Assembly (NCBI GenBank): GCA_913061095.1
Contig: CAJXVM010000009.1
Span: forward strand, 62,001 to 126,000
Source of the DNA: an uncultured Ignavibacteria bacterium
Lineage (GTDB): Bacteria; Bacteroidota; Ignavibacteria; SZUA-365
Length of the DNA: 64,000 nucleotides
Direction: 5' to 3'
Position numbers and translations under genes: made by a program. This document shows, in pieces, positions 25,248 to 34,648 of the stretch (positions within the stretch are counted from its first letter, which is position 1; every line of letters starts with the position of its first letter). The notes below the pieces were generated by a model. The model was not told where the DNA came from. It did no database searches and saw only the letters and a program-made list of their open reading frames with translations.

Positions 25248-28200
25248 ATGAAAGCACTGTGTATTGTCTGCGCCCTCCTGATTGTGATTCCCGGTTTGCT
25301 GTGTGCGGAAGAGGTGACGCGCGATGACGCTGAAGCGGTCGCCCGGTCGTGGATGCTCCGGCAGGGCTGGACCGAATTCCGGGATGCGGACATCCGTACC
25401 ATCCTCCCGCATCGTGTCGACGGTGTTACGGTCGGGTATGTCGTTTCCTTCATGCCTGACGGATTCGTCGTTGTGGCGGGAGACGATATTGCGCATCCGG
25501 TCGTGATGTTCGCGCGAAGCGGCACCGTATCGGAAGTAATGCCGCCGCAGCTCGGCGCGATACTCGATGCGATCGGATCCGACATTATCCGCAGCGCCGG
25601 ACGCCACAGCACCGCTGTACCGCATGCCGCGCTGCTCTGGGAGCAGCTGCGCAGCGGCGTCCATCCGCCGGGTATCATGGACGATATGTCGTCGCCTCTG
25701 CTGCAGACGCGATGGAATCAATCGTGGCCGTACAACAAATACTGTCCTGAAGATCCAGCTGGGCCGAGCGGACACTGTTACACGGGTTGCGGGGCTGTGG
25801 CGCTCGCCCAGGTGCTGCGCTATTATCGTGCACCGGGTCGCGGAAACGGTGCGCATGCGTATCATCATCCCGACTACGGTTCACTGTCGGCGACGTTCGA
25901 AGACCGCTGGTATGCATGGCAGGACATGCCGTCGAAGATTTACAGCTCGAGTCCGGAAGGACACATCGACGAAGTCGCGACGCTTCTGTATCACTGTGGT
26001 GTCGCCGTCGAGATGGACTATGGGCCATACGGATCGTCATCCTCCATGCCGGATCTGCGCGACGCGTTCGTGAATCATTTTCGTTTTCATTCCTCCGCCA
26101 CCTATATCAAACGAAGCGATTTTGAGGATGGGAAGTGGCACGATATCCTCCGCCATGAACTCGACGGCGGCCGGCCGATCGTCTATTCAGGTCACAGCTC
26201 CTCGCTGGGTGCCGGACACATGTTCATCATAGACGCATACAACGCTGAAGGATATTATCATTGCAACTGGGGCTGGGGAGGTTCGTACGATGGATGGTTT
26301 TACCTGCATGATCTGACACCGGGATCACGGGAGTTTGACACATATCATGCCGCTCTGACCGGACTCCTCCCGATTGCATGGATGGTCGCATCCACCGGCG
26401 TGAATTATGATCTTCATGCGGTTGACGCGTGTGAGTCTGCCGTCTGGGCCTGCGGGGATGCCGGCAGTGTTATTCTTTCGACGGATGCGGGGTGGACGTG
26501 GAGTCCGGTATCTTCGCCCTCCGGAGCGACGGCGCTGCACAGTGTCTCCGTGGTGGATGCATCGTGTGCCTGGGTTCTCGGGTTGACTGAAACAGCATCC
26601 GTATCCGCCCTCTGGCGCACGACGGACGCCGGTCAATCCTGGACAAAGCAGCTCAGTGTGGATCCTGCCGGCGGGATGCTGCGCGCGGTTTCCTGTCGTG
26701 ATGCGGATAACGCAGTCGCCTACGGTGATCCGGTGGACGCGGCATTCCGGGTATGGCGAACGTCCGATGGCGGAACAACCTGGCTCCCGGTCGACGCGCC
26801 ATCCCTCCCGCAGGCGGCATCAGGCGAACACGGCGGGTGGGATAATCTCTCCCGATACGGATCGATCCTGTGTTTCGGCACCACCCTGCCTGCCGGCACG
26901 GCCCGTGCAGTGTGTTCAACCGACGACGGGACAACATGGAGCGTGTCTCCGATGCATGAAGTATTCGGGAGATCCGTCCTCCGTACCGCGGCGTCTTCGA
27001 GTCAGCAATTCTGGGCGCTCGGCGTCGGAGGCATCGTATCCGTTTCCGGCGACGGCGGAATGACATGGGGGCAGGGTGTCGCGACCGGCATGAACACCGC
27101 ATCCTCGATAGCTTCCGGAGGCGAGGGAATCATCACCGTGGTAGGGGAAGGCGGGGTGCTGCGGTATTCAACCGATGCGGGGATAACCTGGAATGAGGAA
27201 GGTCTTCCGTCGCGCAGCGGGATGCGGGATGTAGAGGTGAACCCTGACGGACAATGCTGGATCGTCGGCGACGGCGGGATCGTTTTCGTGCGTATCAAAC
27301 CCTCGTCGTACATCGCTCCCCCGGAAGCGCCGATTCCACTGCTTCCGGAGGAAGGTGCCGACGATATCACCATCCCCGCCACTTTCGAGTGGGAAGGAAA
27401 TGAGCGCGCGTGGTCTTACGAGATCCAGGTGTCGAAGCTGATGGATTTCAGTGATATCACGTACCAGCGAACGAATATTCTGGGCACATCGTGCAGGGCG
27501 TATTATCTCACGGTGAATACGGATTATTTCTGGCGTGTCCGGGCCGAAAACGGCGGCGGACCGGGAGAGTGGTCTGCGATCCGGACCTTCCGCACGGTTC
27601 CGGGAAAACCGGTTGCGCCGGAACTCTCGACACCGATCGACGGCGCGGTCGGAGAACCGACAGAGGTTTCAGTGACCTGGCTTCCGGTGGACGGAGCCTC
27701 TTCGTACCACCTTCGAGTGTATTACAAGGAGTTTAATATCTATGTGACATTTGCTGAGAAGACGCAGCTGACGGATACCTCTTTCACCCTGACCAACCTC
27801 GAACGCGGTGTCACGTATTACTGGAGAGTCCGCGCCCATAACAGCATGGGATACAGTTCGTGGACCTCAACCTGGACGTTCACAACCATGCCGCTGCTGT
27901 CCGCACCGGAACTGCTTGCACCTGCGAACACAGCGGAGGAGATATCACTCGCTCCGACGCTGGAATGGCAGAAGCAGGAAGCGCTCGAATTCTATCACGT
28001 CCAGGTGGCGGAGGACGAACAGTTCGACGTGATCGCCTATGAGCACACGGAAATCCAGGAACCGCCTCTCGGTGTGTCGAACCTGAAGGGGCTTACGCAG
28101 TACTACTGGCGGGTGCGTGGGATTGTTGCCGGCGCCTCTTCGCCGTGGAGCGAGGTCTGGTCCTTTACCACATGCCCGGCGCTTTCTGCGCCAGTCCTCC

Positions 28201-29051
28201 TCACACCTCCCGATTTGAGCAGCGGGGTTTCGGTGGATGTGACATTGAGCTGGAATGCGGTCAGTGCAGCCGAAAGTTATGACGTTGATCTCGCGCTTGA
28301 TGGAGAGTTCAGTTCTATCGTCCTCCATCAGCAGGGAATCCCGGATCCCTCGCTTCCTGTCACCGGTCTGCACGATACGACGCAGTATTTCTGGCGCGTC
28401 CGTGCCGTCAACGACGACGGATGTTCACGGTACTCGGAACCATGGACCTTCACCACGAAGCTGACTGTTCCGGACGTGCCGCAGCCCCGATCACCGGAGA
28501 ATCATGCAACGAATGTGCTGCGATGCTGTTCATTTAGCTGGGAAGCAGTGCCGCGCAGCGATATGTACAGGCTGCAGGTCGGCACGGATGATCAGCTGAA
28601 GCAGCTGTTCTGCGATACCAGTGGACTCCTGCAAACGGTGTGCATGGTTCAGCAGCTGCATGCCGAAACACAATATTACTGGCGTGTCGCGGCCGGCAAT
28701 TCCTCCGGATACAGCGACTGGTCGGAGGTATATGACTTCATCACCGGGACTGTCGTTGGTGTGCATCCACTGCGAGGCGGAGACGAGGTGTCCGTTCCGC
28801 AGTTGCGGATGTATCCCAATCCGTTCCGAGATGGGACGACGGTCCGGTATTTCATCCCGCGGCCCGGCGCCGCGGAGCTGATCGTTCACGACATTCTCGG
28901 ACACGAGGTCTGGAGAAAATCCATGCGGCACGTGACATCCGGCTGGCACGAGCTCTACGTGCCGGCAGTTCATCTGCGGCCGGGCATCTATCATTGCGCG
29001 CTTGCATCCTCTGGTGGAACGCTCGTGCGCCGGATGGTCATTCTGAAATGA
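25248..29051 (+). CDS. C10-family cysteine peptidase with repeat domains and T9SS tail
   Basis: A 1267-residue secreted protein. Residues 1-20 are a signal. A Spi-like propeptide runs to about 130. The peptidase domain at about 150-370 has catalytic Cys181 in YTGCGAVALAQVLRYY, His324 in GAGHMFIIDAYN and the HCNWGWGGSYDGWF motif, as in streptopain and prevotella interpain. Next come BNR/YCF48-like photosynthesis-assembly-type repeats (about 385-690, WRTTDAGQSW and similar) and five fibronectin III-like modules (YWRVRA). A T9SS type-A domain follows (MYPNPFRDGTTVRYFI...RRMVILK). It probably degrades proteins outside the cell. Confidence 0.88.
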   Translation: MKALCIVCALLIVIPGLLCAEEVTRDDAEAVARSWMLRQGWTEFRDADIRTILPHRVDGVTVGYVVSFMPDGFVVVAGDDIAHPVVMFARSGTVSEVMPPQLGAILDAIGSDIIRSAGRHSTAVPHAALLWEQLRSGVHPPGIMDDMSSPLLQTRWNQSWPYNKYCPEDPAGPSGHCYTGCGAVALAQVLRYYRAPGRGNGAHAYHHPDYGSLSATFEDRWYAWQDMPSKIYSSSPEGHIDEVATLLYHCGVAVEMDYGPYGSSSSMPDLRDAFVNHFRFHSSATYIKRSDFEDGKWHDILRHELDGGRPIVYSGHSSSLGAGHMFIIDAYNAEGYYHCNWGWGGSYDGWFYLHDLTPGSREFDTYHAALTGLLPIAWMVASTGVNYDLHAVDACESAVWACGDAGSVILSTDAGWTWSPVSSPSGATALHSVSVVDASCAWVLGLTETASVSALWRTTDAGQSWTKQLSVDPAGGMLRAVSCRDADNAVAYGDPVDAAFRVWRTSDGGTTWLPVDAPSLPQAASGEHGGWDNLSRYGSILCFGTTLPAGTARAVCSTDDGTTWSVSPMHEVFGRSVLRTAASSSQQFWALGVGGIVSVSGDGGMTWGQGVATGMNTASSIASGGEGIITVVGEGGVLRYSTDAGITWNEEGLPSRSGMRDVEVNPDGQCWIVGDGGIVFVRIKPSSYIAPPEAPIPLLPEEGADDITIPATFEWEGNERAWSYEIQVSKLMDFSDITYQRTNILGTSCRAYYLTVNTDYFWRVRAENGGGPGEWSAIRTFRTVPGKPVAPELSTPIDGAVGEPTEVSVTWLPVDGASSYHLRVYYKEFNIYVTFAEKTQLTDTSFTLTNLERGVTYYWRVRAHNSMGYSSWTSTWTFTTMPLLSAPELLAPANTAEEISLAPTLEWQKQEALEFYHVQVAEDEQFDVIAYEHTEIQEPPLGVSNLKGLTQYYWRVRGIVAGASSPWSEVWSFTTCPALSAPVLLTPPDLSSGVSVDVTLSWNAVSAAESYDVDLALDGEFSSIVLHQQGIPDPSLPVTGLHDTTQYFWRVRAVNDDGCSRYSEPWTFTTKLTVPDVPQPRSPENHATNVLRCCSFSWEAVPRSDMYRLQVGTDDQLKQLFCDTSGLLQTVCMVQQLHAETQYYWRVAAGNSSGYSDWSEVYDFITGTVVGVHPLRGGDEVSVPQLRMYPNPFRDGTTVRYFIPRPGAAELIVHDILGHEVWRKSMRHVTSGWHELYVPAVHLRPGIYHCALASSGGTLVRRMVILK

Positions 29052-29124
29052 GACGGAAGAAAACGCTCGAAATGCATCGTGTGTGATGTACTCCAGCGGC
29101 GCGTGTACGGATATGATTGAATTG

Positions 29125-29166
29125 TGACATTCCCGTGACAGTTGCCCTGCTGTTTCGGGATACATT
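29125..29166 (+). promoter_or_regulatory. Second TGACA-N6-TGACA box with -10
   Basis: TGACATTCCCGTGACA (29125-29140), then 20 bases and TACATT (29161-29166). It differs from the box at 19412 by one base and has the same spacing to the -10-like hexamer. It precedes a small lipoprotein gene. Confidence 0.45.
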
Positions 29167-29206
29167 TCCGTCAGTTTGAAGATCGCACAATGACGGAGAT
29201 CATATC

Positions 29207-29671
29207 ATGACACGCACATTCATCCGCTCATCATTTCTCATTTGCATGTCGATGTCAGCCTGCGCACCGCGGGTGGTCACGACCGGCGCCTGGCGCTCCG
29301 CCGCGCCCTGTGAGGAGCTGGAGTCCGCAAGACAGAAGTACCGGACGATGCAGCGGATGCCCTGTGTCACGGTCAGTGAGCTGCGCGCGTCGGCGATGGA
29401 CGTCCGTCGTCTTGAAGCGGAATGTGCGGAGTGCACAGCGCGGGCGGCAGCGCTGCAGAAACAGCGGGAATGCACACAGGAGGAAGCCCACCATCAGGCG
29501 GCCATCACACTCATGATGGAGTATCGGCCCGGACGCAGGACGGAGACGCGCTTTCAGCCGGATGTCGAACGCGCGATCGTCGACGGGATGTGTATCGCCA
29601 CGGCGATCAGCGACCGGGATTCCCGCACGTTCACACAGATTAAGCGCGACGCGCGCAGCGCCGGCTGGTGA
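29207..29671 (+). CDS. Small Cys-rich lipoprotein, unknown
   Basis: A 154-residue predicted lipoprotein (SSFLICMSMSAC as lipobox). The mature part has about seven Cys, including ECAECTARAAALQKQREC, within a helical, Gln/Glu/Arg-rich region suggestive of a short coiled coil. No family is recognised. The ribosome site is weak. It is convergent with the next gene. Confidence 0.55.
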   Translation: MTRTFIRSSFLICMSMSACAPRVVTTGAWRSAAPCEELESARQKYRTMQRMPCVTVSELRASAMDVRRLEAECAECTARAAALQKQRECTQEEAHHQAAITLMMEYRPGRRTETRFQPDVERAIVDGMCIATAISDRDSRTFTQIKRDARSAGW

Positions 29672-29783
29672 TGATGGCCCCCGCGCCAGGGGATATCGCC
29701 GAAACAGGGGAATCTCTCCCCCCCCAGTTTTCGGGTTCCAATGAAACCGGTGTTCGGCTGAATAACGGGAAAACACGACAGTT

Positions 29784-30272
29784 CTACTGCGGAGAGGAGG
29801 GGTCGTCCCCGTTCTCTTCGAGGGGGATGCGCGCCTGCGGTGGTGTCTCGCGGTCGCGGCGCCCGGCGGTAAACAGCAGGCCCACCATGCTGACCACGAG
29901 AAAGACAGGTGAGCCTACGACGGCCAGGATGAAAGATGAAACGGAAAGGACGTTGAGGAAACCCGTGAGCAGCGCATCGCCGCTCGACTCGGCAAGGGCG
30001 TAGAAGAGATTGTGCAGGAGAACGAACACGATAAATCCTGCGAGGCTGCCGATCCCGAGGATGTAATATTTCCGGCGCGATTTCCAGCGCCGCGCGATCA
30101 TGAGCGCGAACACCACCCCACCGGCAAACAGCAGTGCCAGCCCCGGACGGTTGGCATCCTGCGTCCATATCAGCTGGGACAGTACGATGCAGGCCGCACC
30201 GCCCGCCGCCAGCCATGCGGTCTCGCGCCAGGATCCCGTGCCGGCGAACCAGTCAGACATTCTCTTCCACAT
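29784..30272 (-). CDS. Four-helix membrane protein, unknown
   Basis: A 162-residue protein with about four transmembrane helices (AAGGAACIVLSQLIW, LALLFAGGVVFALMIA, YYILGIGSLAGFIVFVLL, SVSSFILAVVGSPVFLVVSMVGLLF) and an acidic C-terminal tail. The ATG has a very good AAGGAGG ribosome site, so the gene is likely real. No motif indicates a function. Confidence 0.7.
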   Translation of the reverse strand: MWKRMSDWFAGTGSWRETAWLAAGGAACIVLSQLIWTQDANRPGLALLFAGGVVFALMIARRWKSRRKYYILGIGSLAGFIVFVLLHNLFYALAESSGDALLTGFLNVLSVSSFILAVVGSPVFLVVSMVGLLFTAGRRDRETPPQARIPLEENGDDPSSPQ

Positions 30273-30357
30273 GCGGCCTCCTTATATCCAATTGGGGGAT
30301 ACGGGACAAGGTAGGCCGGATATCTCCCAATGGCAATTCATGCATGAACGGCCGACG

Positions 30358-31359
30358 TTACCGCACGATCATCACTTTTCGCAATTCGATTGCCACGCCG
30401 GTGTGGATGCGGGCTATGTACAGTCCGGGAGCAAGATTATTCGTGGGGATCAATGCGCGGTACGTGCCGCTGGCTGCGTCGGCATGCGAACGCGCCACGA
30501 TGCGTCCCTGCATATCTGCCAGCTCGATGCTCACGTGTGCACCCGTTGCGGCCTCCACCGTCACGGTCACGAAATCCCGCGCGGGCTGCGGCGCAATGCT
30601 GATCCCGTGCACCAGCGGCGCGAGCACATCCGTCGAGGTCGCGATGCCGAGCACGTAGTTGTAGCACCTCTCATAGTCGTCGCGGAATTCCTGGGAATTG
30701 AAATACATATTGTCCACATGCTCGACGCCCGGCTTGACGATGTACAGCAGTGAACCGCCGCGATTGGGAATCTCCTTCATCAGCTGATCCACGGCCGCGT
30801 AATTGAAATCCTGGTCACCGAGAATCGTGGCCATGCGGATGCGCGTGATGTTGTCCCACATGCCCTGTGTCATCTGCCCCATCCCGATCGCCGGCGCAAA
30901 GCCGATAATGCCGTCGAAGAGCAGGGGATTCTGCAGACCGAGCTGATATGACATCTGTCCGCCCCAGGAAAAGCCGGTGACGATGCGTTTCGTCGTGTCG
31001 ATGCTGTAAAGATCCATGACGCGTCCGTAAGACGCATTGATCAGATTATTCAGCTGCTGATTCGTCGACAGGTTGTTTGCATCAGGCGCGACGACAATGG
31101 CCTTGATACGCTGGGCGATCGTCGCATACATCACGTCGCGCATCGATGAGCCGGCCATGCCGGCGCCATGCCAGGAGTAGAACAGCGGATACGTCTGCGT
31201 CGAATCGTAATCCTCGGGCACGTAGTAGTTGATGACGCTTGTTACGCCCCCGTTATCGAATGACTCCGCAAAGCGGCCGGTGTTGGGCTGGGCAAGGGTC
31301 GTGATGGCACACGCCAGGAGCGCGATGCCGACGCATGCGATACGGGAGCATGATGACAT
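30358..31359 (-). CDS. Secreted alpha/beta-hydrolase (feruloyl/PHB-esterase-like) with T9SS tail
   Basis: A 333-residue exported hydrolase. A signal (ACVGIALLACAITTLAQ) precedes the esterase fold with oxyanion HGAGMAG, nucleophile Ser131 in GFSWGG, an acid-loop ILGDQDFNY and a GVEHVDN His. This resembles PHB-depolymerase or feruloyl-esterase-like lipases. The last about 80 residues are a T9SS type-A domain (SIAPQPARDFVTVTVE...LAPGLYIARIHTGVAIELRKVMIVR, cited in pieces). The chosen start at 31359 excludes a long antisense extension up to 32334. Confidence 0.82.
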   Translation of the reverse strand: MSSCSRIACVGIALLACAITTLAQPNTGRFAESFDNGGVTSVINYYVPEDYDSTQTYPLFYSWHGAGMAGSSMRDVMYATIAQRIKAIVVAPDANNLSTNQQLNNLINASYGRVMDLYSIDTTKRIVTGFSWGGQMSYQLGLQNPLLFDGIIGFAPAIGMGQMTQGMWDNITRIRMATILGDQDFNYAAVDQLMKEIPNRGGSLLYIVKPGVEHVDNMYFNSQEFRDDYERCYNYVLGIATSTDVLAPLVHGISIAPQPARDFVTVTVEAATGAHVSIELADMQGRIVARSHADAASGTYRALIPTNNLAPGLYIARIHTGVAIELRKVMIVR

Positions 31360-31632
31360 GGGGATACTCCGGGAAAGGTGAGAGGAAATCAGCGAACAGA
31401 AACGCCGGAAACGGTATATCCAACATAAAATACCGTATGCTCGGAAACAACCGCCACCCCACCGGGACATCGACGAATCCCCGTGCGAGGCGCAGGGCGA
31501 GATAGGTCGACGGACAGCTTGACATCCATTTCCCTCCGTCAGCTTCGAAACGTCGGGATCCTCACGCGTTGTGATTCCCCGCGCACGGATGTAGTTTTCC
31601 TCATCCGCGTATTCACACACGAGCCATCCTCC

Positions 31633-32514
31633 ATGTCCCAGCCCCTTTGCCGAATCCCGCATCCCCGTATCCCCGTATTTCTGACGACGCTTTTCATTCT
31701 GCTGCTGCTCGGCGGCTGCGGCGCATCCCGCATCGAGAAGCGGACCGCACGCGATCATACGTTCGTGGATGTGACCTACGACGACACGAACTTCAGCATG
31801 CTGGTGCGCAAAGACACCATCGACCGCAACGACAACAACGTGCTGTTCTGGGGAGTCAATCCGATCTTCGCGCCGAAATACGATCCGGAGCTGCAGAGTC
31901 TGTATTTCAGCCTCGAGAGCAATTACCGCGACGAGCGCGACCGCTGGTACATGGAGTGGAATCTCGACAGCCGGGGCACGGCGGGACAGAAGCACCGGCT
32001 GATCCACGGCATGATCCCAAAGGACAACGGATATGGACAGCTGCTGGAGATGCGCTGGAACCGCTATCTGTTCAAGAAGGCGTATGGCGACACCGAGCTG
32101 GTGGATATCCGCGAGAGCGGCACGACGATCAACACGCCGGTGATCCACGGGTCGCGGCTGGTCACCGTGATCGGGAACGCCGTCACCATCGACTGGCGGG
32201 ACCGCGACATTTTTTCGGTGGAACTGCCCGCGGACGGCTCGCGCGGATACGATGCCGCCAAGCCGATCAGCTTCACCTTTCTCGGCAAGAACGTGAATCA
32301 GACCGTCACGGTGTACCTGTTCAGCAATGTACATCCGCAGAAGCTGTCATGGGGTACCGACCACGGCGGCGTGCCGCTGTACTGGAAAGACGGCCGTGTC
32401 ATCGATGAAATACCGGCGGAATCAGTCGCCGCATTTAAATTCTCGCGCATCCTGCGTCCCACCGGAGAGCACGTTTACCTCGCCGCGCTCAAGGGCATCT
32501 ACGCACGGCCGTGA
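31633..32514 (+). CDS. Lipoprotein of unknown function
   Basis: A 293-residue protein with a lipoprotein signal (FLTTLFILLLLGGC). The mature part is a mixed beta protein (TFVDVTYDDTNFSMLVRKDTI, SLYFSLESNYRDERDRWYMEW, ISFTFLGKNVNQTVTVYLFSN and similar). No family is recognised. It begins at an ATG with weak ribosome site. An in-frame ATG at 31483 would place the signal 50 residues in, so it is rejected. Confidence 0.65.
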   Translation: MSQPLCRIPHPRIPVFLTTLFILLLLGGCGASRIEKRTARDHTFVDVTYDDTNFSMLVRKDTIDRNDNNVLFWGVNPIFAPKYDPELQSLYFSLESNYRDERDRWYMEWNLDSRGTAGQKHRLIHGMIPKDNGYGQLLEMRWNRYLFKKAYGDTELVDIRESGTTINTPVIHGSRLVTVIGNAVTIDWRDRDIFSVELPADGSRGYDAAKPISFTFLGKNVNQTVTVYLFSNVHPQKLSWGTDHGGVPLYWKDGRVIDEIPAESVAAFKFSRILRPTGEHVYLAALKGIYARP

Positions 32515-32538
32515 ATCTGTGCCGGGCCGTGGAGGGAT

Positions 32539-32559
32539 GGCCGAGCCGTTGGCTCGGCC
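32539..32559. repeat. Perfect 9-3-9 hairpin with GTT loop
   Basis: GGCCGAGCC, GTT, GGCTCGGCC, then CTAC, 25 bases after a stop codon. It shares arm length, loop and trailer with the element at 5973-5993 despite different arm sequence. This pattern suggests compensatory change in a dispersed structural repeat. Confidence 0.7.
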
Positions 32560-32569
32560 CTACCCGGAC

Positions 32570-32640
32570 ATCCTCCCGATCCCGACGTTCCTCCCCGCTC
32601 CTCCCGTTCCTCCCGGTTCCTCCCGATCCTCACGCTTCCG
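32570..32640. repeat. C-rich degenerate tandem repeats (TTCCTCCCG)
   Basis: About six copies of a 9-10 bp TTCCTCCCG-like unit lie head to tail in a gene-free spacer between a lipoprotein and a barrel gene. Three further ATCCC/TTCATC words follow to 32695. No gene is seen in this 266-bp gap. Confidence 0.6.
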
Positions 32641-32780
32641 TTCATCCCGGCGCGATACACGTTCATCCCCTTCGTATGCGCGTTCATCGGGAAAAAATTT
32701 CAACCGCTTCACGCGTGCCCCATCTTGCGGACAGTTGAACGCCGAAGAGGCAATGTTTCACACGCAACACGGAGCACATC

Positions 32781-33434
32781 ATGAAACGCATCATCACACT
32801 CAGCATCGCAATCCTTCTCTCCATCACTACAGCAAACGCTCAGAGTTCAACGGGAACGAATGACAAATCCAGCGCGCGTGGCCGCAACGTCGCGGCGTTC
32901 ACGGTCGGTGACACCGAAGTCGGCGTGTACGCCGGAGTGGCCACGAAATACACGACCATCTTCGGCGAGCATGCCGGACTGCTTGAGCTGCGCGGCGCGT
33001 TTACCGTCGACCGGCGCTGGTCGATTGGACTCGTCGGGGCCGGACTCTGGTATGACAAATCCCTGCACGAACTCGTTGACGACGGCAGCTACCGCATCGA
33101 GATGGCCTACGGCGGCATCTTCGTCGAGCGCATGTTTTCGCTGTCGGATCATTTCATCCTCTCGCTGTCGGTGGCGTCGGGACAGGGCGAAGTGCGCTAC
33201 ATCTATGACAAGGAATACCGCGATGAGAAAACCTGGACCGAAGAGACCATCGACCGCACCACCTTCGCCTTCTTCGAGCCGACCGTGGGCATGCAGGTAC
33301 AGGTCAGCGACCGCGTCTGGCTGGGAGTCTCGGGCAGCTACCGCAACACCTCCCCCGTGCAGCTGATCGGCACCGACGAAGACGTCTTCCGGAAATTCAG
33401 CGGCGGCCTCACTCTGACCTACGGCGTTTTCTGA
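32781..33434 (+). CDS. Outer-membrane barrel protein, unknown
   Basis: A 217-residue protein with a signal (LSIAILLSITTANAQ) and alternating strands typical of small OM barrels: VGVYAGVATKYTTIFGEHAGLLELRGAFTVDRRWSIGLVGAGLWYD, given to show the pattern, and a terminal FSGGLTLTYGVF ending in Phe. It resembles the OMP_b-brl superfamily. The substrate or role is unknown. The ribosome site GGAG is near. Confidence 0.7.
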   Translation: MKRIITLSIAILLSITTANAQSSTGTNDKSSARGRNVAAFTVGDTEVGVYAGVATKYTTIFGEHAGLLELRGAFTVDRRWSIGLVGAGLWYDKSLHELVDDGSYRIEMAYGGIFVERMFSLSDHFILSLSVASGQGEVRYIYDKEYRDEKTWTEETIDRTTFAFFEPTVGMQVQVSDRVWLGVSGSYRNTSPVQLIGTDEDVFRKFSGGLTLTYGVF

Positions 33435-33607
33435 GGCGCGCAGGCGCGGTGGAAGGCCTGCTTCGGGACGTCTCCCGGGAGGGAAGGTTCCGTCGAGCTC
33501 GCCACCGGACACAGCCGTGAGAGCAGTCACGTCCATCTCCCCAAGCGCCGCTCGTTCCCCCGGGCGGCGTTTCTTGTCTTCGGAATCCCTACATTTGGAG
33601 GAGTATC

Positions 33608-34642
33608 ATGAAACCGACGCGCAGCATTCTCATATCCATTCCCATCGCGGCGACGCTGATCCAGCTGCTGATCATTACCTACAATCATGCGACGGGATTC
33701 ATCAATATCAGCGGTCCGCTGGAGTTCCTCGTCCGCCTCGCCTTCGGCACCACGTTTACCGCGCTGTTCGGTGCCGCGCTGTTCTTTGTCGATGCCGGGA
33801 CGATCGAACGCCTCGAGCGGCGCTTCGCCTGGCGCGAGCGTCCGCTGCCGCGCAGCAGCATCGAACTGCTGGCAGTCGCGGTGATCGGCATGTTTTTCGG
33901 TGCACTGGTCACTGTCGTGGTGCATCTGATCGCGCCCTATGAGGACGGTCTCCTGTCCAACGTCGTCAACAACGCGCTGATCACGGCCGTGATCAATCTT
34001 GTGCTCGCCGCCGCGCTCGAGGCCCTGCTCTGGTACCGCCGCGGACAGGAGGCGCAGCTCGAGGCCGAGCGCCTCGCGCGGGAGAATCTGCAGATGCGTT
34101 TCGAAACACTCAAGCAGCAGCTCAACCCGCACTTCCTCTTCAACAGCCTCAACACCCTGTCGTCACTGATCGGACGCGACGACGAACGCGCGCAGGATTT
34201 CGTCGACGAATTCTCCGCGGTGTACCGTTACACACTGGAGGTTATCGACCGTCCCCTTGTCAGCCTTGAAGAGGAGCTCCGCTTCGCGCGCGATTACCTT
34301 GCCCTGCAGCGTACGCGCTTCGGTGACGGCGTGCGCGTGGACACCCGCGTCGACGGCGCACTGCTGCAGCGCATGATTCCGCCCCTTGCGGTGCAGACCC
34401 TCCTCGAAAACGCTCTCAAGCACAACGCCGCCACCGCTGAGGAGCCCCTGCATATCACGATTGCCGCGGAAGATGGCGCCCTCGTGGTACGCAACCGCCT
34501 GCAGGCGCGGCGCACGCTGGAGCGCCGTTCGGGCGTGGGACTCGAGAACCTGCGCAAACGCTATGCCCTCGTCTCCGACCGTGAACCGCGCATCACCGTC
34601 ACCGGCGAGGAATTCATCGTGTCACTCCCACTGGTAGAATGA
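33608..34642 (+). CDS. LytS/YehU-type sensor histidine kinase
   Basis: A 344-residue kinase. Four N-terminal helices (about 5-140) are followed by a coiled region, the His_kinase domain with His175 in LKQQLNPHFLFNSLNTLS and a HATPase region with Asn268 in LLENALKHN. The extracellular signal is not known. A GGAGG ribosome site precedes the start. It is paired with a LytTR regulator seven bases downstream, the standard arrangement for this family. Confidence 0.92.
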   Translation: MKPTRSILISIPIAATLIQLLIITYNHATGFINISGPLEFLVRLAFGTTFTALFGAALFFVDAGTIERLERRFAWRERPLPRSSIELLAVAVIGMFFGALVTVVVHLIAPYEDGLLSNVVNNALITAVINLVLAAALEALLWYRRGQEAQLEAERLARENLQMRFETLKQQLNPHFLFNSLNTLSSLIGRDDERAQDFVDEFSAVYRYTLEVIDRPLVSLEEELRFARDYLALQRTRFGDGVRVDTRVDGALLQRMIPPLAVQTLLENALKHNAATAEEPLHITIAAEDGALVVRNRLQARRTLERRSGVGLENLRKRYALVSDREPRITVTGEEFIVSLPLVE

Positions 34643-34648
34643 GCGCCC

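Noticed and set aside
30358-32334. A 658-codon open frame on the minus strand covering the esterase and the reverse of the lipoprotein gene
   Set aside because: The signal peptide and conserved domain begin at 31359. The upstream part is antisense to a better-supported plus-strand gene and has no protein-like motifs.
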